DNA of 64,000 bases from Halorubrum ezzemoulense DSM 17463 (GTDB lineage: Archaea > Halobacteriota > Halobacteria > Halobacteriales > Haloferacaceae): the NCBI RefSeq assembly GCF_002114285.1, contig NZ_NEDJ01000006.1, positions 1 to 64,000 of the forward strand. Reading direction: 5' to 3'. Under the pieces are notes generated by a model, which saw nothing but the letters and a program-made list of their open reading frames with translations, was not told where the DNA came from and did not search any database. Below, piece by piece: positions 52,395 through 62,413 of the stretch (positions are counted from its first letter, which is position 1; each line of letters opens with the position of its first letter). Made by a program: the position numbers and the translations under genes.

Positions 52395-53819
52395 TCAGTC
52401 GGCCGCTTCGACGACCTTGCGCTCGGAGTCGTCCTCGCGGTAGTGCTCCTCGATGAACTCCTCGTCGATCCGGTTGAGGGCGTCCTTCGGCAGCATCGAG
52501 AGGAGGTCCCAGCCGATCGAGAGCGTCTCGTCGATGTCGCGGTTCGTCTCGAAGCCCTGGTCGATGAACTCGGACTCGAACGCGTCCGCGAAGTCGAGGT
52601 ACTTGTTGTCGAGCTCCGACAGCGCCTCGCGACCGACGATGTTCACGAGGTCGCGGAGGTCCTCACCTTCCGCGTACGCCGCGAACATCTGGTCTTTCAC
52701 GTCGGCGTGGTCGGCGCGGGTGAGCCCCTCGCCGATCCCGTCGTCCATCAGCCGCGACAGGCTGGGGAGGACGTTGATCGGCGGCTGGAGGCCCTGGCTG
52801 TTGAGGTCGGGGTCGACGTAGATCTGCCCCTCCGTGATGTACCCGGTCAGGTCCGGGATCGGGTGAGTGTCGTCGTCGCCCGGCATCGTGAGGATCGGGA
52901 TCTGCGTGACCGAGCCCTCGCGGCCCTTGATCCGGCCCGCGCGCTCGTACAGCTGCGCCAGGTCGGTGTACATGTACCCGGGGTACCCGCGGCGGCCGGG
53001 CACCTCCTCGCGGGCCGCCCCGATCTCGCGGAGCGCCTCACAGTAGTTGGTCATGTCCGTCAGGATGACGAGGACGTGGTAGTCCTTCTCGAAGGCGAGG
53101 TACTCGGCCGTGGTGAGCACCATGCGCGGGGTGACCGTCCGCTCGACGGCGGGGTCGTCCGCGAGGTTCATGAAGACGACGGAGCGCTCCAGCGCACCGG
53201 TGCGCTCGAAGTCCTCCATGAACTCGTTCGCCTCCTCCTGGGTGATCCCCATCGCGCCGAAGATGACGGCGAACTCGGAGCCCTCCTCGTCGTCGCCGCC
53301 TTCCTCCTCCTCCGGCACGCTAGCCTGCCGGGCGATCTGCATCGCCAGCTCGCTGTGCGGCTGGCCGGAGCTGGAGAAGATCGGGAGCTTCTGCCCGCGG
53401 ACGAGCGTGTTCATCCCGTCGATGGCGGAGACGCCCGTCTCGATGAACTCCTCGGGGTACTCCCGGGAGTACGGGTTGATCGCCGCGCCGACGATGTCCT
53501 GTCGCTCCTCGGGGACGATCTCCGGGCCGTCGTCGATCGGGCGGCCGGAGCCGTCGAGCACCCGCCCGAGGAGGTCCTCGGTGACGGGCATCTTCATCGT
53601 CTCGCCAAGGAAGCGGACGGACGCGTCTCTGTCGATACCGCTCGTCCCCTCGAAGACCTGGATCGCGACCACGTCCTCCGAGGATTCGAGCACCTGTCCG
53701 CGCAGCGTCTCGCCCTGTGCCGTCTCGATCTCGACGATCTCGTCGTAGCCGATCGCCTCGTCGACCTCGGCGTACACGAGGGGGCCGCTGATCTCGGTGA
53801 TGGTTTGATACTCTTTCAT
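52395..53819 (-). CDS. atpB: A-type ATP synthase subunit B
   Basis: 474-residue non-catalytic nucleotide-binding subunit of the A3B3 head. Recognisable features include [15 protein letters not shown] (the modified P-loop region), [17 protein letters not shown], and [19 protein letters not shown] run of Glu/Asp ([12 protein letters not shown]) near 180 is a halophilic insertion. It starts two bases after the atpA stop and is within the operon. Confidence 0.97.
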   Translation of the reverse strand: MKEYQTITEISGPLVYAEVDEAIGYDEIVEIETAQGETLRGQVLESSEDVVAIQVFEGTSGIDRDASVRFLGETMKMPVTEDLLGRVLDGSGRPIDDGPEIVPEERQDIVGAAINPYSREYPEEFIETGVSAIDGMNTLVRGQKLPIFSSSGQPHSELAMQIARQASVPEEEEGGDDEEGSEFAVIFGAMGITQEEANEFMEDFERTGALERSVVFMNLADDPAVERTVTPRMVLTTAEYLAFEKDYHVLVILTDMTNYCEALREIGAAREEVPGRRGYPGYMYTDLAQLYERAGRIKGREGSVTQIPILTMPGDDDTHPIPDLTGYITEGQIYVDPDLNSQGLQPPINVLPSLSRLMDDGIGEGLTRADHADVKDQMFAAYAEGEDLRDLVNIVGREALSELDNKYLDFADAFESEFIDQGFETNRDIDETLSIGWDLLSMLPKDALNRIDEEFIEEHYREDDSERKVVEAAD

Positions 53820-53821
53820 GA

Positions 53822-55585
53822 TCAGTAGAGGCTCCGGAGCTCCTCGGTGATCTCCGACTTGAGATCCTCGACGTACTCCTCGTAGTCCTCTTGGACGCCG
53901 ATACGGTTAATCCGCGGGGCCGACTCGATGTCGATGATCTCCTCGACCGGGACGCCGGCGTCGAGCGCGTCGAACGCCTCGTCGTTGAACGTCTGGATCG
54001 TCGTCAGCATCAGGTACGTCTTCTCCGGCGGACAGAACGTGTCGACCGGGTGGAACGCGTTCTGCTGGAGGTACGCCTCGCGCAGGTAGCGCGCGACCTC
54101 CAGCGTCAGCTGCTGGTCGTCGGGCAGGGCGTCCTTCCCGACGAGCTGGACGATCTCCTGGAGCTCCGTCTCTTCGTCGAGCACGTCGACCGCCCACTGG
54201 CGGCGCTCCGCCCAGTCGTCGGCGACCTCGTCCTCGAACCAGGGGTCGAGCTGGTCTTTATACAGCGAGTAGGACTCGTTCCAGTTGATCGACGGGAAGT
54301 GGCGCCGCTCCGCCAAGTCCGCGTCGAGCGCCCAGAACGTCTTCACGATCCGCAGCGTGTTCTGGGTGACCGGCTCGGAGAAGTCGCCGCCGGGCGGCGA
54401 CACCGCGCCGATCGCCGAGACGGAGCCCTCCGTCCCGTTGATGTTCTCGAAGTAGCCGGCGCGCTCGTAGAACTGCGCGAGCCGGGCGGCGAGGTACGCG
54501 GGGTACCCCTCCTCGCCGGGCATCTCCTCCAGCCGGGAGGAGATCTCGCGCATCGCCTCCGCCCACCGCGAGGTGGAGTCGGCCATCAGCGCCACGTCGT
54601 ACCCCATGTCGCGGTAGTACTCGGCGATCGTGATCCCGGTGTAGATACAGGACTCACGCGCCGCGACCGGCATGTTCGAGGTGTTCGCGATGAGCGAGGT
54701 GCGGGCCATCAGCGGGTTGCCGTTGGCCGGGTCCTCGAGCTCGGGGAAGTCCTCGATGACCTCGGTCATCTCGTTGCCGCGCTCGCCGCAGCCGACGTAG
54801 ACGATGATGTCCGCGTCGGCGTACTTCGCGAGCTGGTGCTGCGTGACCGTCTTCCCGGAGCCGAACGGGCCGGGGATCGCGGCCGTCCCGCCCTTCGCGA
54901 TGGGGAAGAGTCCGTCGAGGATGCGCTGGCCGGACACCAGCGGCGTCCGGGGCGTTTTCTTGTCGTTGGCGGGGCGCGCCTCGCGCACCGGCCACTCCTG
55001 GTGCATCGAGACCTCCTCGCCGTTGTCGAGCTCGACGACCGTCTCGGTGACGTCGAAGGATCCGGACTCGGCGGCGACGACCTCGCCGCCCTCGTAGTCC
55101 GGCGGCACCATGACCTTGTGGTCGATGGTGACCGTCTCCTCGACGACGCCGACGATGTCGCCGGGCTCGACGACGTCGCCCGCCTCGACCTCGGGCTCGA
55201 ACTCCCACTCCTCCTCGAGGTCGATGCCGGGCGCGTCGACCCCGCGGTCGAGGTACGGACTGCCCATCTTGCCCTCCAGCACGTCCAGGGGGCGCTGAAC
55301 GCCGTCGTAGATGGCGTCCAGCATCCCCGGGCCGAGGTCGACCGACAGCGGCTCGCCCGTGTTCTCGACGGGTTCGCCGGGGCCGACGCCGGAGGTCTCC
55401 TCGTACACCTGAACCGTCGTGAGGTCGCCCTCGATCTCGATCACTTCCCCCATGAGCCCTTCGTCGCCGACGTAGACGACGTCGTTCATGCGGGCGTTGA
55501 GATCGCGGGCGGTCACGACCGGACCGCTCACGCTCTGGATGACGCCGCTGTCTTCGACGGCGTCGGTTGTGTCTGCTTTGCTCAT
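53822..55585 (-). CDS. atpA: A-type ATP synthase catalytic subunit A
   Basis: 587-residue catalytic subunit that makes or hydrolyses ATP. P-loop GPFGSGKT is near 237-244, and [12 protein letters not shown] with the catalytic Glu follows. A non-homologous region near 115-200 is typical of A/V-type A subunits. No intein is present at the P-loop, the usual insertion site in some haloarchaea. The start is one base after the atpF stop (55587). Confidence 0.97.
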   Translation of the reverse strand: MSKADTTDAVEDSGVIQSVSGPVVTARDLNARMNDVVYVGDEGLMGEVIEIEGDLTTVQVYEETSGVGPGEPVENTGEPLSVDLGPGMLDAIYDGVQRPLDVLEGKMGSPYLDRGVDAPGIDLEEEWEFEPEVEAGDVVEPGDIVGVVEETVTIDHKVMVPPDYEGGEVVAAESGSFDVTETVVELDNGEEVSMHQEWPVREARPANDKKTPRTPLVSGQRILDGLFPIAKGGTAAIPGPFGSGKTVTQHQLAKYADADIIVYVGCGERGNEMTEVIEDFPELEDPANGNPLMARTSLIANTSNMPVAARESCIYTGITIAEYYRDMGYDVALMADSTSRWAEAMREISSRLEEMPGEEGYPAYLAARLAQFYERAGYFENINGTEGSVSAIGAVSPPGGDFSEPVTQNTLRIVKTFWALDADLAERRHFPSINWNESYSLYKDQLDPWFEDEVADDWAERRQWAVDVLDEETELQEIVQLVGKDALPDDQQLTLEVARYLREAYLQQNAFHPVDTFCPPEKTYLMLTTIQTFNDEAFDALDAGVPVEEIIDIESAPRINRIGVQEDYEEYVEDLKSEITEELRSLY

Positions 55586-55586
55586 A

Positions 55587-55916
55587 TTAGTCGTCTTCCT
55601 CCATCAGGTCGATGCCGATGGCGCGTTTGATCTGGTCGCGCAGCCCGCCGCTCCCGGCGCCGGAGCCGCCGAGCGTCACGAGGACCGGTTCGATGCTGCC
55701 CTCGACCGCCTCGCGGGTCCCCCGCGAGAGGTGGTCGAGGTCGTCGTCGTGCATCACGATGATGCCGACGCCCTCGTCGTCGAGCGTCCGCTCGACGGCG
55801 TCGTCGAGCTTCTCGTCCTTCTCGTCGTCCGGCACGTTCTCGAACGCCCGAACGCCGGCGAGGCGGAATCCGGTCGTGAACTCCGGGCTGCCGACGACCG
55901 CTATCTCCTGGCTCAT
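55587..55916 (-). CDS. atpF: A-type ATP synthase subunit F
   Basis: 109-residue small central-stalk subunit with a Rossmann-like start [17 protein letters not shown]. It binds the D subunit. The ATG overlaps the atpC stop by four bases, indicating translational coupling. The acidic C-terminus LMEEDD is haloarchaeal in style. Confidence 0.95.
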   Translation of the reverse strand: MSQEIAVVGSPEFTTGFRLAGVRAFENVPDDEKDEKLDDAVERTLDDEGVGIIVMHDDDLDHLSRGTREAVEGSIEPVLVTLGGSGAGSGGLRDQIKRAIGIDLMEEDD

Positions 55917-56959
55917 GTTATCACCAGCTCCGATTCGATCTCGTCGGCCGAGAGGCCGGCCTCCTTGCCGCGGGCGATCGCCCGGATGTTCTCCGTCTCG
56001 CGCTCCTTCGCGAGGATGTACGAGATGACCGGGGTGACCGACACCGGGTGGATCGTGCCGAGCCGGTCGCCGTACGCCAGCAGGGCGCCGTCGATCGCGT
56101 GTTCGAACGCGATGAGGCTGTCCGCCTCCTCGAGCTCGCGCAGCGCGGGCCCGAGCTCCTCGCCGTACTGGCTGTCGCCGATGTACTCGACCAGTTCGTC
56201 GAGGTTCTGCGCCAGCCGCGCGAGCGACGGGCGGGTGAACAGGTCGCCCCCCGCGATGAAGTACGCGGCGGGGTCGATGTCGGCGCCCGAGCGGGCGAGC
56301 CGGAGCGCGTTCGTCGCGTTCCGGAAGTCGACCTCCGCCACCAGGAACGACTCGTACTGCCGGGTCGGCTCGTCGCCGCCGAGCCCGGAGAGGAGCCGCT
56401 CGTAGAACGCGCGGTCGACCGCGTTCTCTAAGGGCACCAGCACGTCCGTCTCCTCGAACTCGGCGTACGCCTCCCGCAGCGGCTCCCCGTAGATCGTGTC
56501 TTCGAGGACCTCGATCACGCCGTCGATCGAGTCCGCCTCAAGCAGGCGACGGATCCGGCGGTCGTCGAACTCGCCGGCGCGGATCAGGTCGACCTCGACG
56601 GCCGACTGCTCCGCGTCGGTGTAGACGCCGCGGATGACCGTCTTCACGTTCCAGGCGTCGAACTTCCGGAGGTACCGGGCGATCAGGTCGTACAGCGACC
56701 CCTCGCTCCAGTCGAGGATGGCGTCGAACTGCTCGGCGAGGTTCCGGTTCAGCGCGTACTCGATCAGGTCCACGCCGCCGTGGCGGCTACCGAGCGCGTT
56801 GATCTCCTCGCCGTAGCTCGACTCCTCCATGAACCGGGCGATCTCGGCCGGGCCCATCCGGGTGAGCTTGCGGTACTCCTCGTCCCCGTAGAGGCTGCCG
56901 CGGCGGGCACGAACCCGCGCGACGACGTACTCGGGGTTCGGGCTGCCGGCGGCGCTCAT
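55913..56959 (-). CDS. atpC: A-type ATP synthase subunit C
   Basis: 348-residue socket subunit (V-ATPase d homologue), all-helical and funnel-shaped, connecting the central stalk to the K ring. It starts with NPEYVVARVRARRGSLYGDEEY. The three repeats typical of the family can be followed to the end. Its start overlaps the atpE stop (56956) and its stop overlaps atpF. Confidence 0.95.
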   Translation of the reverse strand: MSAAGSPNPEYVVARVRARRGSLYGDEEYRKLTRMGPAEIARFMEESSYGEEINALGSRHGGVDLIEYALNRNLAEQFDAILDWSEGSLYDLIARYLRKFDAWNVKTVIRGVYTDAEQSAVEVDLIRAGEFDDRRIRRLLEADSIDGVIEVLEDTIYGEPLREAYAEFEETDVLVPLENAVDRAFYERLLSGLGGDEPTRQYESFLVAEVDFRNATNALRLARSGADIDPAAYFIAGGDLFTRPSLARLAQNLDELVEYIGDSQYGEELGPALRELEEADSLIAFEHAIDGALLAYGDRLGTIHPVSVTPVISYILAKERETENIRAIARGKEAGLSADEIESELVIT

Positions 56960-57534
56960 TGGTCGAACAGCCGCTCCGAGATGTTCTTCAACTCGTCGTC
57001 CCAGACTGCCTCCAGGACCGAGTCGAACGTGTTGTTCACGCGAACGCGGGAGGTGTCGCTCTCCGCGACGACGCCGCCGAGGCAGTCGACCTCGCCGTCG
57101 ACCTCGGCGTTGCGGTCCGCGACGAGGTCTTCGAGCAGGTCGACGTCCTCGGCGCGGGTGTAGACGGCGACGGCCTCGTCGTCGTCGAACTCCGCGAGGC
57201 TCGCGTCGAGTAAGGCCTCGGTGAGCTCGCGGCGATCGTCGCCGTCGAGGGCGGCGATGGCCGCTTCGACGTCGTCGTGGACGTCCTCCAAGACGTCACG
57301 TCGAGCGCCGAGCCGCTCCTGTTTGGCCTCGAGCTTCGCCGAGGAGAGCGTCTGTTCGCGCTCTTGGTCGATCTGGTCTTCGACCTCGGCGAGCCGCTCC
57401 TCGCGGATGCGCTCCGCGTCGGCCTCCGCCTCGGCGACGATCTCGTCGGCCTCCGCCTCGGCCTGTTCGCGGATCTCCTCCGCACGCGCGCGGGCCTCAT
57501 CTTCGACGTCCTCAACGACGGTTTCCAAACTCAT
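56956..57534 (-). CDS. atpE: A-type ATP synthase subunit E
   Basis: 192-residue peripheral-stalk subunit. An N-terminal coiled coil rich in Ala/Glu/Arg (EDEARARAEEIREQAEAEAD) is followed by the globular domain that binds the A/B head. It pairs with atpH at the other end of the operon to make the EH stator. It lies 21 bases after atpK. Confidence 0.95.
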   Translation of the reverse strand: MSLETVVEDVEDEARARAEEIREQAEAEADEIVAEAEADAERIREERLAEVEDQIDQEREQTLSSAKLEAKQERLGARRDVLEDVHDDVEAAIAALDGDDRRELTEALLDASLAEFDDDEAVAVYTRAEDVDLLEDLVADRNAEVDGEVDCLGGVVAESDTSRVRVNNTFDSVLEAVWDDELKNISERLFDQ

Positions 57535-57555
57535 TGGTGTGGAAGGAAGTACCGC

Positions 57556-57807
57556 TTAGACGATGAAGACGACGACGAGTGCGAGGATGACGATCGTCTC
57601 GGGAAGGACGGTCAGGATGAGCCCGTTGACGAAGAGGTCGTCGTCCTCGGCCATCGCCCCGACGGCGGCCGACCCGATACCGCGCTCCGCGTAGCCCGCG
57701 CCCAGCGCCGCGAGCCCGACGGCCAGCGCCGCCGCGGCGTTGGGGTCAGTCAGCGTTCCACCAGTCGACAGTACGAGGTTCCCGAGTTCGTTGGTAGCTT
57801 CAAGCAT
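57556..57807 (-). CDS. atpK: A-type ATP synthase subunit K (proteolipid c ring)
   Basis: 83-residue membrane protein with two helices. Helix 1 is Ala/Gly-rich (AAAALAVGLAALGAGYAE, with the conserved glycines), then a polar loop, then helix 2 with the ion-carrying carboxylate Glu70 in LTVLPETIVILAL. It forms the rotating ring. It is preceded by a 202-base gap from atpI holding a promoter-like box, which may raise its expression relative to single-copy subunits. Confidence 0.96.
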   Translation of the reverse strand: MLEATNELGNLVLSTGGTLTDPNAAAALAVGLAALGAGYAERGIGSAAVGAMAEDDDLFVNGLILTVLPETIVILALVVVFIV

Positions 57808-58009
57808 TGGTAGTAGTTGCGGTTGCTCGTCTCCGAACGGTTGCTATTTGCCCCCAGAGGAGTCATAAAGCTTCCCAAAACGACCGGACAGAAGACGGAA
57901 GAACGGAGGCGAGAGCGGACGCTATCGCGTCGAAACCCGACGGAACCGTCGCGTTTCAACCGGCTGCGAAGCGGCGAGACCGGCGGACGACGGACGGTCG
58001 GGTCGACCG
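57808..58009 (-). promoter_or_regulatory. atpI-atpK spacer with internal promoter candidate
   Basis: The only gap of note inside the H-to-B part of the operon. Read on the minus strand, a TATA-like CTTTATGA (57863-57870) and an upstream T-rich GTCGTTTTGG (about 57878-57887) lie before the atpK ATG at 57807. They predict a start near 57840 and a 30-base leader. It could boost synthesis of the ring subunit, which is needed in about tenfold excess. Confidence 0.45.
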
Positions 58010-60241
58010 TCAGTCGTCGCGGGTGTACTTCCGGTCGCGGCCGAACGGGAGGTACGCCCGCCCGCCGCCCTCGTAGAAGTTCCCGAAGAACTCCACGTAC
58101 TCGAGGCGGACCGCCTGGATGCCGGCGGACGTGACGCCGAGCAGCAGGACGACGAGGTGGCCGACGAGCGCCACGACGATGCCGCCCACGAGGGCGACGA
58201 TGCCCACGAGACCGATCGAGGCGGGGTCAAACGCGGTGGTGATCCCCGCGAAGACCAGCTCCTCGCTCGGCGTCTCCTGGACGTGATGGAGGTGCTCCGC
58301 GGAGAAGATGAAGTGGAAGCTCCCCTCGCCCCCCTTGTCGATGTACGCACCGAACGCGAGCAGGTTGACCGCGAGCGCCATCCCGCCCTTCGCGAGCAGG
58401 ACGGCCATGATCCGGGCGTACGAGATGACGTTGACGATGGGCGAGAGGAACTCCGCGAGCTCCGGCGGCTCGCCGAGCCCGAGCAGGACGAGCCCAAGAC
58501 CCGCGGCGACGGCGCCGGCGATACCGACGACGACCGGGAAGCCGCTGAACGAGACCGTGCCGAACGTGAGGAGCGACACCGACTCGAACAGGAAGTCGGG
58601 CTTCGGGCCGGGGACGTGCTGGCTGAAGATCCAGATCCACGCGCCGTTGAGGATCAGGAGCCACGAGCCGGCCTCGTAGAGCGCGTGCTTCACGTCGTGC
58701 TGCTGGAGCGTGCTCACGAACGAGAGCACGTGGCCGATGTTGAGGTGAACGATACCGAACACCACGCTGACGACGAGGAACGAGAGCCCCCAGTCGAGGT
58801 CGGCCGGCGAGAGCCCCTTCCCGGCGACGGGCCAGTGGACATCGCCCGGCAGCAGCTGGTAGGCGTGGTAGCCGAACAGGTCGATGCCGAAGTAGATCCC
58901 GAACAGTATCGTGAAGCCGCCCGCCCACATCGCGACGGAGCCGAGTTCGCGGAACGCGCCGTCGAACCGGGAGTACATGAAGAACCCGATGGCGGCGTAC
59001 AGGACGCCGTACCCCACGTCGCCGATCATGAACCCGAACATCGCCGGGAACGTGAGGAACACGAGCAGCGTCGGGTCGAACTCGGAGTACTTCGGCCGCC
59101 CGAACGCCTGGACGAGCAGTTCGAAGGGGCCGGCCGCGCTCCCGTTGTCCTGGACGACCGGCGGGTCGTCGGTGCCGTGCGCCGCGTGGCCGCCGTCGGT
59201 AGCGACCGCCGCTTCCGTTTCGGCGGACGCGCTGCCGTCGTCGGCCGACGGCGACTCGGTGCCGCCACTCCTGTCGACCGGCTCGGAGTGGTGGTCGCCG
59301 TCGGGGGTGAACGAGGCGCGTTCGAGCTCCTCGACCTCGACGTGGTCGCCGACCGCGTCGACGACCGCCGCCTCGAAGTCGGGGTACGACTCGGTCGGCA
59401 CCCACCCCTCCGCGACGAACGCGTTCTCGGTGGTCGCGAACGAGAGCGGCGCCTCCTTCTTTTCGGCCTCGATCGTGAGCTTCTCCTCGGCGCGCAGCAG
59501 GAAGCCCGCGGCCTCCTCCTTCACCGAGTCGAGCTCGGCTTCGACGCCGTCGAGCTCGTCGCGGAGGTCGGCCTGCTCGGCCTCCAGCTCCGCGACGTAC
59601 TCCTCCGGGCTCGCGTCGGCGTCCGGCACGTCGAGCAGCGCGATGTCGACGCCGACGAGCGCGTCCTGAACGACGCCCTCCGCGTCGCCGTCGGTCGGCC
59701 TCGCGACGATGGCGAGCACGTCGCCGCCGACAAACACGTCGAAGGCGTCGACCGTCTCGGCGTCCCCGAGCGCCGCCTCGACGGCGGCGGGTTTCGCCTC
59801 GCCGACGACGACCTCGACCGAGTCGTAGCCGCGCAGGTAGTCCAGGTCGATCCCGAGCTCCGCGAACGGCTCCATCCGGTCGATCTCCTCCTGTCGGTCG
59901 CGGATCGCGCCCTGTAGCTCGTCGCGCCGGTCGTTGAGCTCGTTGACGCGGTCGCGGACGCGGTCGAGCTCGGCTTCGAGCTCGTCGTCGTCAAGCGACC
60001 GCGCGACCTCGGCGTCGTCCTCGTCGACGTCGAGGATGCTCTCCAGCGACCGAACCGTCACGAGCCGCTCGTTGACGGTCTCGGCCCCGTTGAGCGACGT
60101 TCCGGGGTCGAACCCCTCGTACCGGTCGTCGTAGTCGGTGACGTGCAGGGAGTGGTGGGCGTACGCCGCCTCGATGACGTCGTCGATGACGCGCTTCGAG
60201 CCCGTCACCGACACCCGGCTCATCTGCTCAGGCCTGAGCAT
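58010..60241 (-). CDS. atpI: A-type ATP synthase subunit I (a subunit)
   Basis: 743-residue membrane stator subunit. The N-terminal cytoplasmic arm (1-390) contains alpha/beta and coiled-coil stretches such as VRDRVNELNDRRDELQ. An acidic Ala/Asp-rich linker (about 360-395) follows. The membrane half has about eight helices; the ion-conducting arginine is expected in the penultimate helix region. The start MLRPEQMSRVSVTG matches other haloarchaea; it overlaps the end of atpH by 14 bases. MSRV at 60223 is the alternative. Confidence 0.95.
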   Translation of the reverse strand: MLRPEQMSRVSVTGSKRVIDDVIEAAYAHHSLHVTDYDDRYEGFDPGTSLNGAETVNERLVTVRSLESILDVDEDDAEVARSLDDDELEAELDRVRDRVNELNDRRDELQGAIRDRQEEIDRMEPFAELGIDLDYLRGYDSVEVVVGEAKPAAVEAALGDAETVDAFDVFVGGDVLAIVARPTDGDAEGVVQDALVGVDIALLDVPDADASPEEYVAELEAEQADLRDELDGVEAELDSVKEEAAGFLLRAEEKLTIEAEKKEAPLSFATTENAFVAEGWVPTESYPDFEAAVVDAVGDHVEVEELERASFTPDGDHHSEPVDRSGGTESPSADDGSASAETEAAVATDGGHAAHGTDDPPVVQDNGSAAGPFELLVQAFGRPKYSEFDPTLLVFLTFPAMFGFMIGDVGYGVLYAAIGFFMYSRFDGAFRELGSVAMWAGGFTILFGIYFGIDLFGYHAYQLLPGDVHWPVAGKGLSPADLDWGLSFLVVSVVFGIVHLNIGHVLSFVSTLQQHDVKHALYEAGSWLLILNGAWIWIFSQHVPGPKPDFLFESVSLLTFGTVSFSGFPVVVGIAGAVAAGLGLVLLGLGEPPELAEFLSPIVNVISYARIMAVLLAKGGMALAVNLLAFGAYIDKGGEGSFHFIFSAEHLHHVQETPSEELVFAGITTAFDPASIGLVGIVALVGGIVVALVGHLVVLLLGVTSAGIQAVRLEYVEFFGNFYEGGGRAYLPFGRDRKYTRDD

Positions 60242-60584
60242 CCACCGCCTCCTCGGCCTGCTCGTGAACCGCCGCCTCGAACCGCTCGACGGCGTAGTCG
60301 ACGGCCGATTCCACGCGGTCGCGGGCCTCGCGTTCGAGCTCGTCGCGGTCGGCACGCCCCGACTCGAGGATCTCCTCGCGCCGCTCCTCGATCTCCGCTC
60401 GGGCCGTGTCGAGCCGCTCTTGGGCCTCGGACTCCGCCTCCTCCTCGGCTTCGGCGCGGATCTCGTCCGCGCGCTCTCGAGCCTCGGCGAGGCGCTCTTC
60501 GGCGTCGGACTCCGCTTCCGCGACGATCTCGTCCGCCTCCCGTTCGGCCTGCTTGATGGATTCGAGCACCTCTGGTCTCGCCAT
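60228..60584 (-). CDS. atpH: A-type ATP synthase subunit H
   Basis: 118-residue peripheral-stalk coiled coil, MARPEVLESIKQAEREADEI followed by heptads rich in Glu/Ala/Arg with few gaps. It dimerises with subunit E. First gene of the operon. TATA-like CTTATACG on the minus strand about 35 bases upstream of ATG 60584 is the likely operon promoter. Confidence 0.94.
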   Translation of the reverse strand: MARPEVLESIKQAEREADEIVAEAESDAEERLAEARERADEIRAEAEEEAESEAQERLDTARAEIEERREEILESGRADRDELEREARDRVESAVDYAVERFEAAVHEQAEEAVDAQA

Positions 60585-60751
60585 GCTACTAATCGCCTGA
60601 AACTCTAGAAGCGACGTATAAGGTGTTTGCGAAAGCCCGCGGGGGTGCGACCGGATTCTGAGGCGATTCGGCGGTACTTCGAGCCGAACGCGTCGGCCGC
60701 AGTCGCGCGCCGCCGCCTACATTTAAGTAGCAGTCGCCGGACCGTCACCGT

Positions 60752-62395
60752 ATGGCAACGGTGTATGCGGTCGCGTCGGCGAGGGGTGGCGTCGGGAAGA
60801 CCACCACGACCGCCGCGCTGGCGACGGTGCTGGCGGACTCGGGCGCCGACGTCGTCGCGATCGACGCCGACCTCGGCATGGCGAACCTCGCGGACGCTGT
60901 CGGGGTGACGCCCGGCGAGATCACGATTCACGATGTACTCGCCGGCGACGCGGACCCGGCGGCGGCGGTCCGGGAGGGACCGTCCGGGCTGCGGGTCGTG
61001 CCGGGGGCGGCCGACCTCGACGCGTACGCGGCCGCGGACCCCTCCAGGCTCCGCGGGGTCGTCGAGGCGTTCGACGGCGCCGACTACGTGTTCGTCGATG
61101 CGGGCGCGGGACTGTCGCACGACTCCACGCTCCCGCTCGCGATCGCCGACGAGACGCTGCTCGTCTCGACGCCGGAGCGGAGCGCCCTCGGCGACACCGA
61201 GAAGACGCGGCAGTTGACGGAGCGACTCGGCGGGACGGTCGCGGGCGCCGCGATCACCCGCGTGACGGCCGACGCCGACGAGGTCGTCACGGCGCTGCTC
61301 GACGCTTCCGTCCTCGGACGGATCCCCGAAGACGAGGCCGTGGCCCGGGCCGCGGCGGCGGGCCGGTCCCTGCCGGAGGCCGCGCCCGACGCGCCGGCGA
61401 CGCGGGCCTACCGCGACCTGACCCGAGCGCTGACCGGCGCCGAGGTGGAGGGGGCGGGACTCGACGGGTCCGCGGCCGGCGCCGCGAGCGGAGCCGGGGC
61501 GGACGACGCGGAGGGCGACGGCGAGCCGACCGCGACGGACGACGACGCCGTGATCGTCGACGACGGACCGGCGGCGGACGACGCGGACGACGGCGGCCCG
61601 AGCGAGGTGAGCGAGCGGGACGCTGCCGGGGAAACGGATGGGGACGCGGCCGCCGAGGCCGAGGCGGACCAAGACGAGGGCACGGAGCCCGAGTCGGACG
61701 AAGACATCATCGTCGCGGACCCCGACGCGAGCGGCGTGGCCGAGCCGGGCGACGGCGACGACATCATCGTCGCGAGCGAGAGCGAACCGCCGGACTGCGA
61801 CGCGGACGAAAAGGTGAGCGACGACGCGGAGGGAGACGTGGGCGACGATACGGAGGAAGGCGGTGACGACGGCGCGGACGGAGACGTGAGCGACGATACC
61901 GACGGGGAAACACGCGACGCCCGCGGCGACCCGAAAGAGCGCGTCGAGAACGACGAGCCGACTCGCGAGGCCGTCGGCGATGCGGCGAGCGACGACGAGG
62001 CCGGCGGAACCGACGCCGGTGACGAGTCCATGGCTGGAGGGAGGGCGGCCGCCGAGCTCGAGGCCACCGGCCCCGAGGCCGAGACGGAGGAGGAGCCGGA
62101 CGCGATCCCCGACGCGGACGAGACGGCACGCGAGGCGGCCACCGAGCGCGGAGAGGCGGACGGCGAGGGGACCACGAGCGCCGACCCGGCGGCGGACGAC
62201 ATCGACGATGAACTCGCGGGGAGCATCCCGTTCCGCGACGACGACACCGGGACGATGAACACCGTGCTATCGGACGAGGACGAGCCGGACGGCGACGCCG
62301 GCAGAGAGGCGACAGACGACGCCGACGCGTCGTCCGCTGACGAGGAGGAGGAAGAGGGCGACGGCGGATTTTTCAGTCGGCTACTCGGTCGCTGA
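60752..62395 (+). CDS. minD4: MinD/ParA-type ATPase with long acidic tail (MinD4-like)
   Basis: 547 residues. The N-terminal deviant Walker domain (1-225) has RGGVGKTT with Lys16, switch I DADLGMANL near 39-47, and Walker B FVDAG with Asp116. The residue normally Lys11 (KGG...) is Arg. A highly acidic disordered tail of about 300 residues follows, with recurring DDIIVA-type motifs, ending in FFSRLLGR. MinD4 of Haloferax, also near the atp operon as I recall, positions archaella and chemosensory arrays at the poles through its tail. The match of length, tail and context supports orthology. TATA-like CATTTAAG about 28 bases upstream. Confidence 0.88.
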   Translation: MATVYAVASARGGVGKTTTTAALATVLADSGADVVAIDADLGMANLADAVGVTPGEITIHDVLAGDADPAAAVREGPSGLRVVPGAADLDAYAAADPSRLRGVVEAFDGADYVFVDAGAGLSHDSTLPLAIADETLLVSTPERSALGDTEKTRQLTERLGGTVAGAAITRVTADADEVVTALLDASVLGRIPEDEAVARAAAAGRSLPEAAPDAPATRAYRDLTRALTGAEVEGAGLDGSAAGAASGAGADDAEGDGEPTATDDDAVIVDDGPAADDADDGGPSEVSERDAAGETDGDAAAEAEADQDEGTEPESDEDIIVADPDASGVAEPGDGDDIIVASESEPPDCDADEKVSDDAEGDVGDDTEEGGDDGADGDVSDDTDGETRDARGDPKERVENDEPTREAVGDAASDDEAGGTDAGDESMAGGRAAAELEATGPEAETEEEPDAIPDADETAREAATERGEADGEGTTSADPAADDIDDELAGSIPFRDDDTGTMNTVLSDEDEPDGDAGREATDDADASSADEEEEEGDGGFFSRLLGR

Positions 62396-62413
62396 GCGGA
62401 GCGCGGCGGCTCG

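Noticed and set aside
54654-55585. Possible intein in atpA
   Set aside because: The protein is 587 residues, the P-loop region is uninterrupted, and no splicing motifs are visible.
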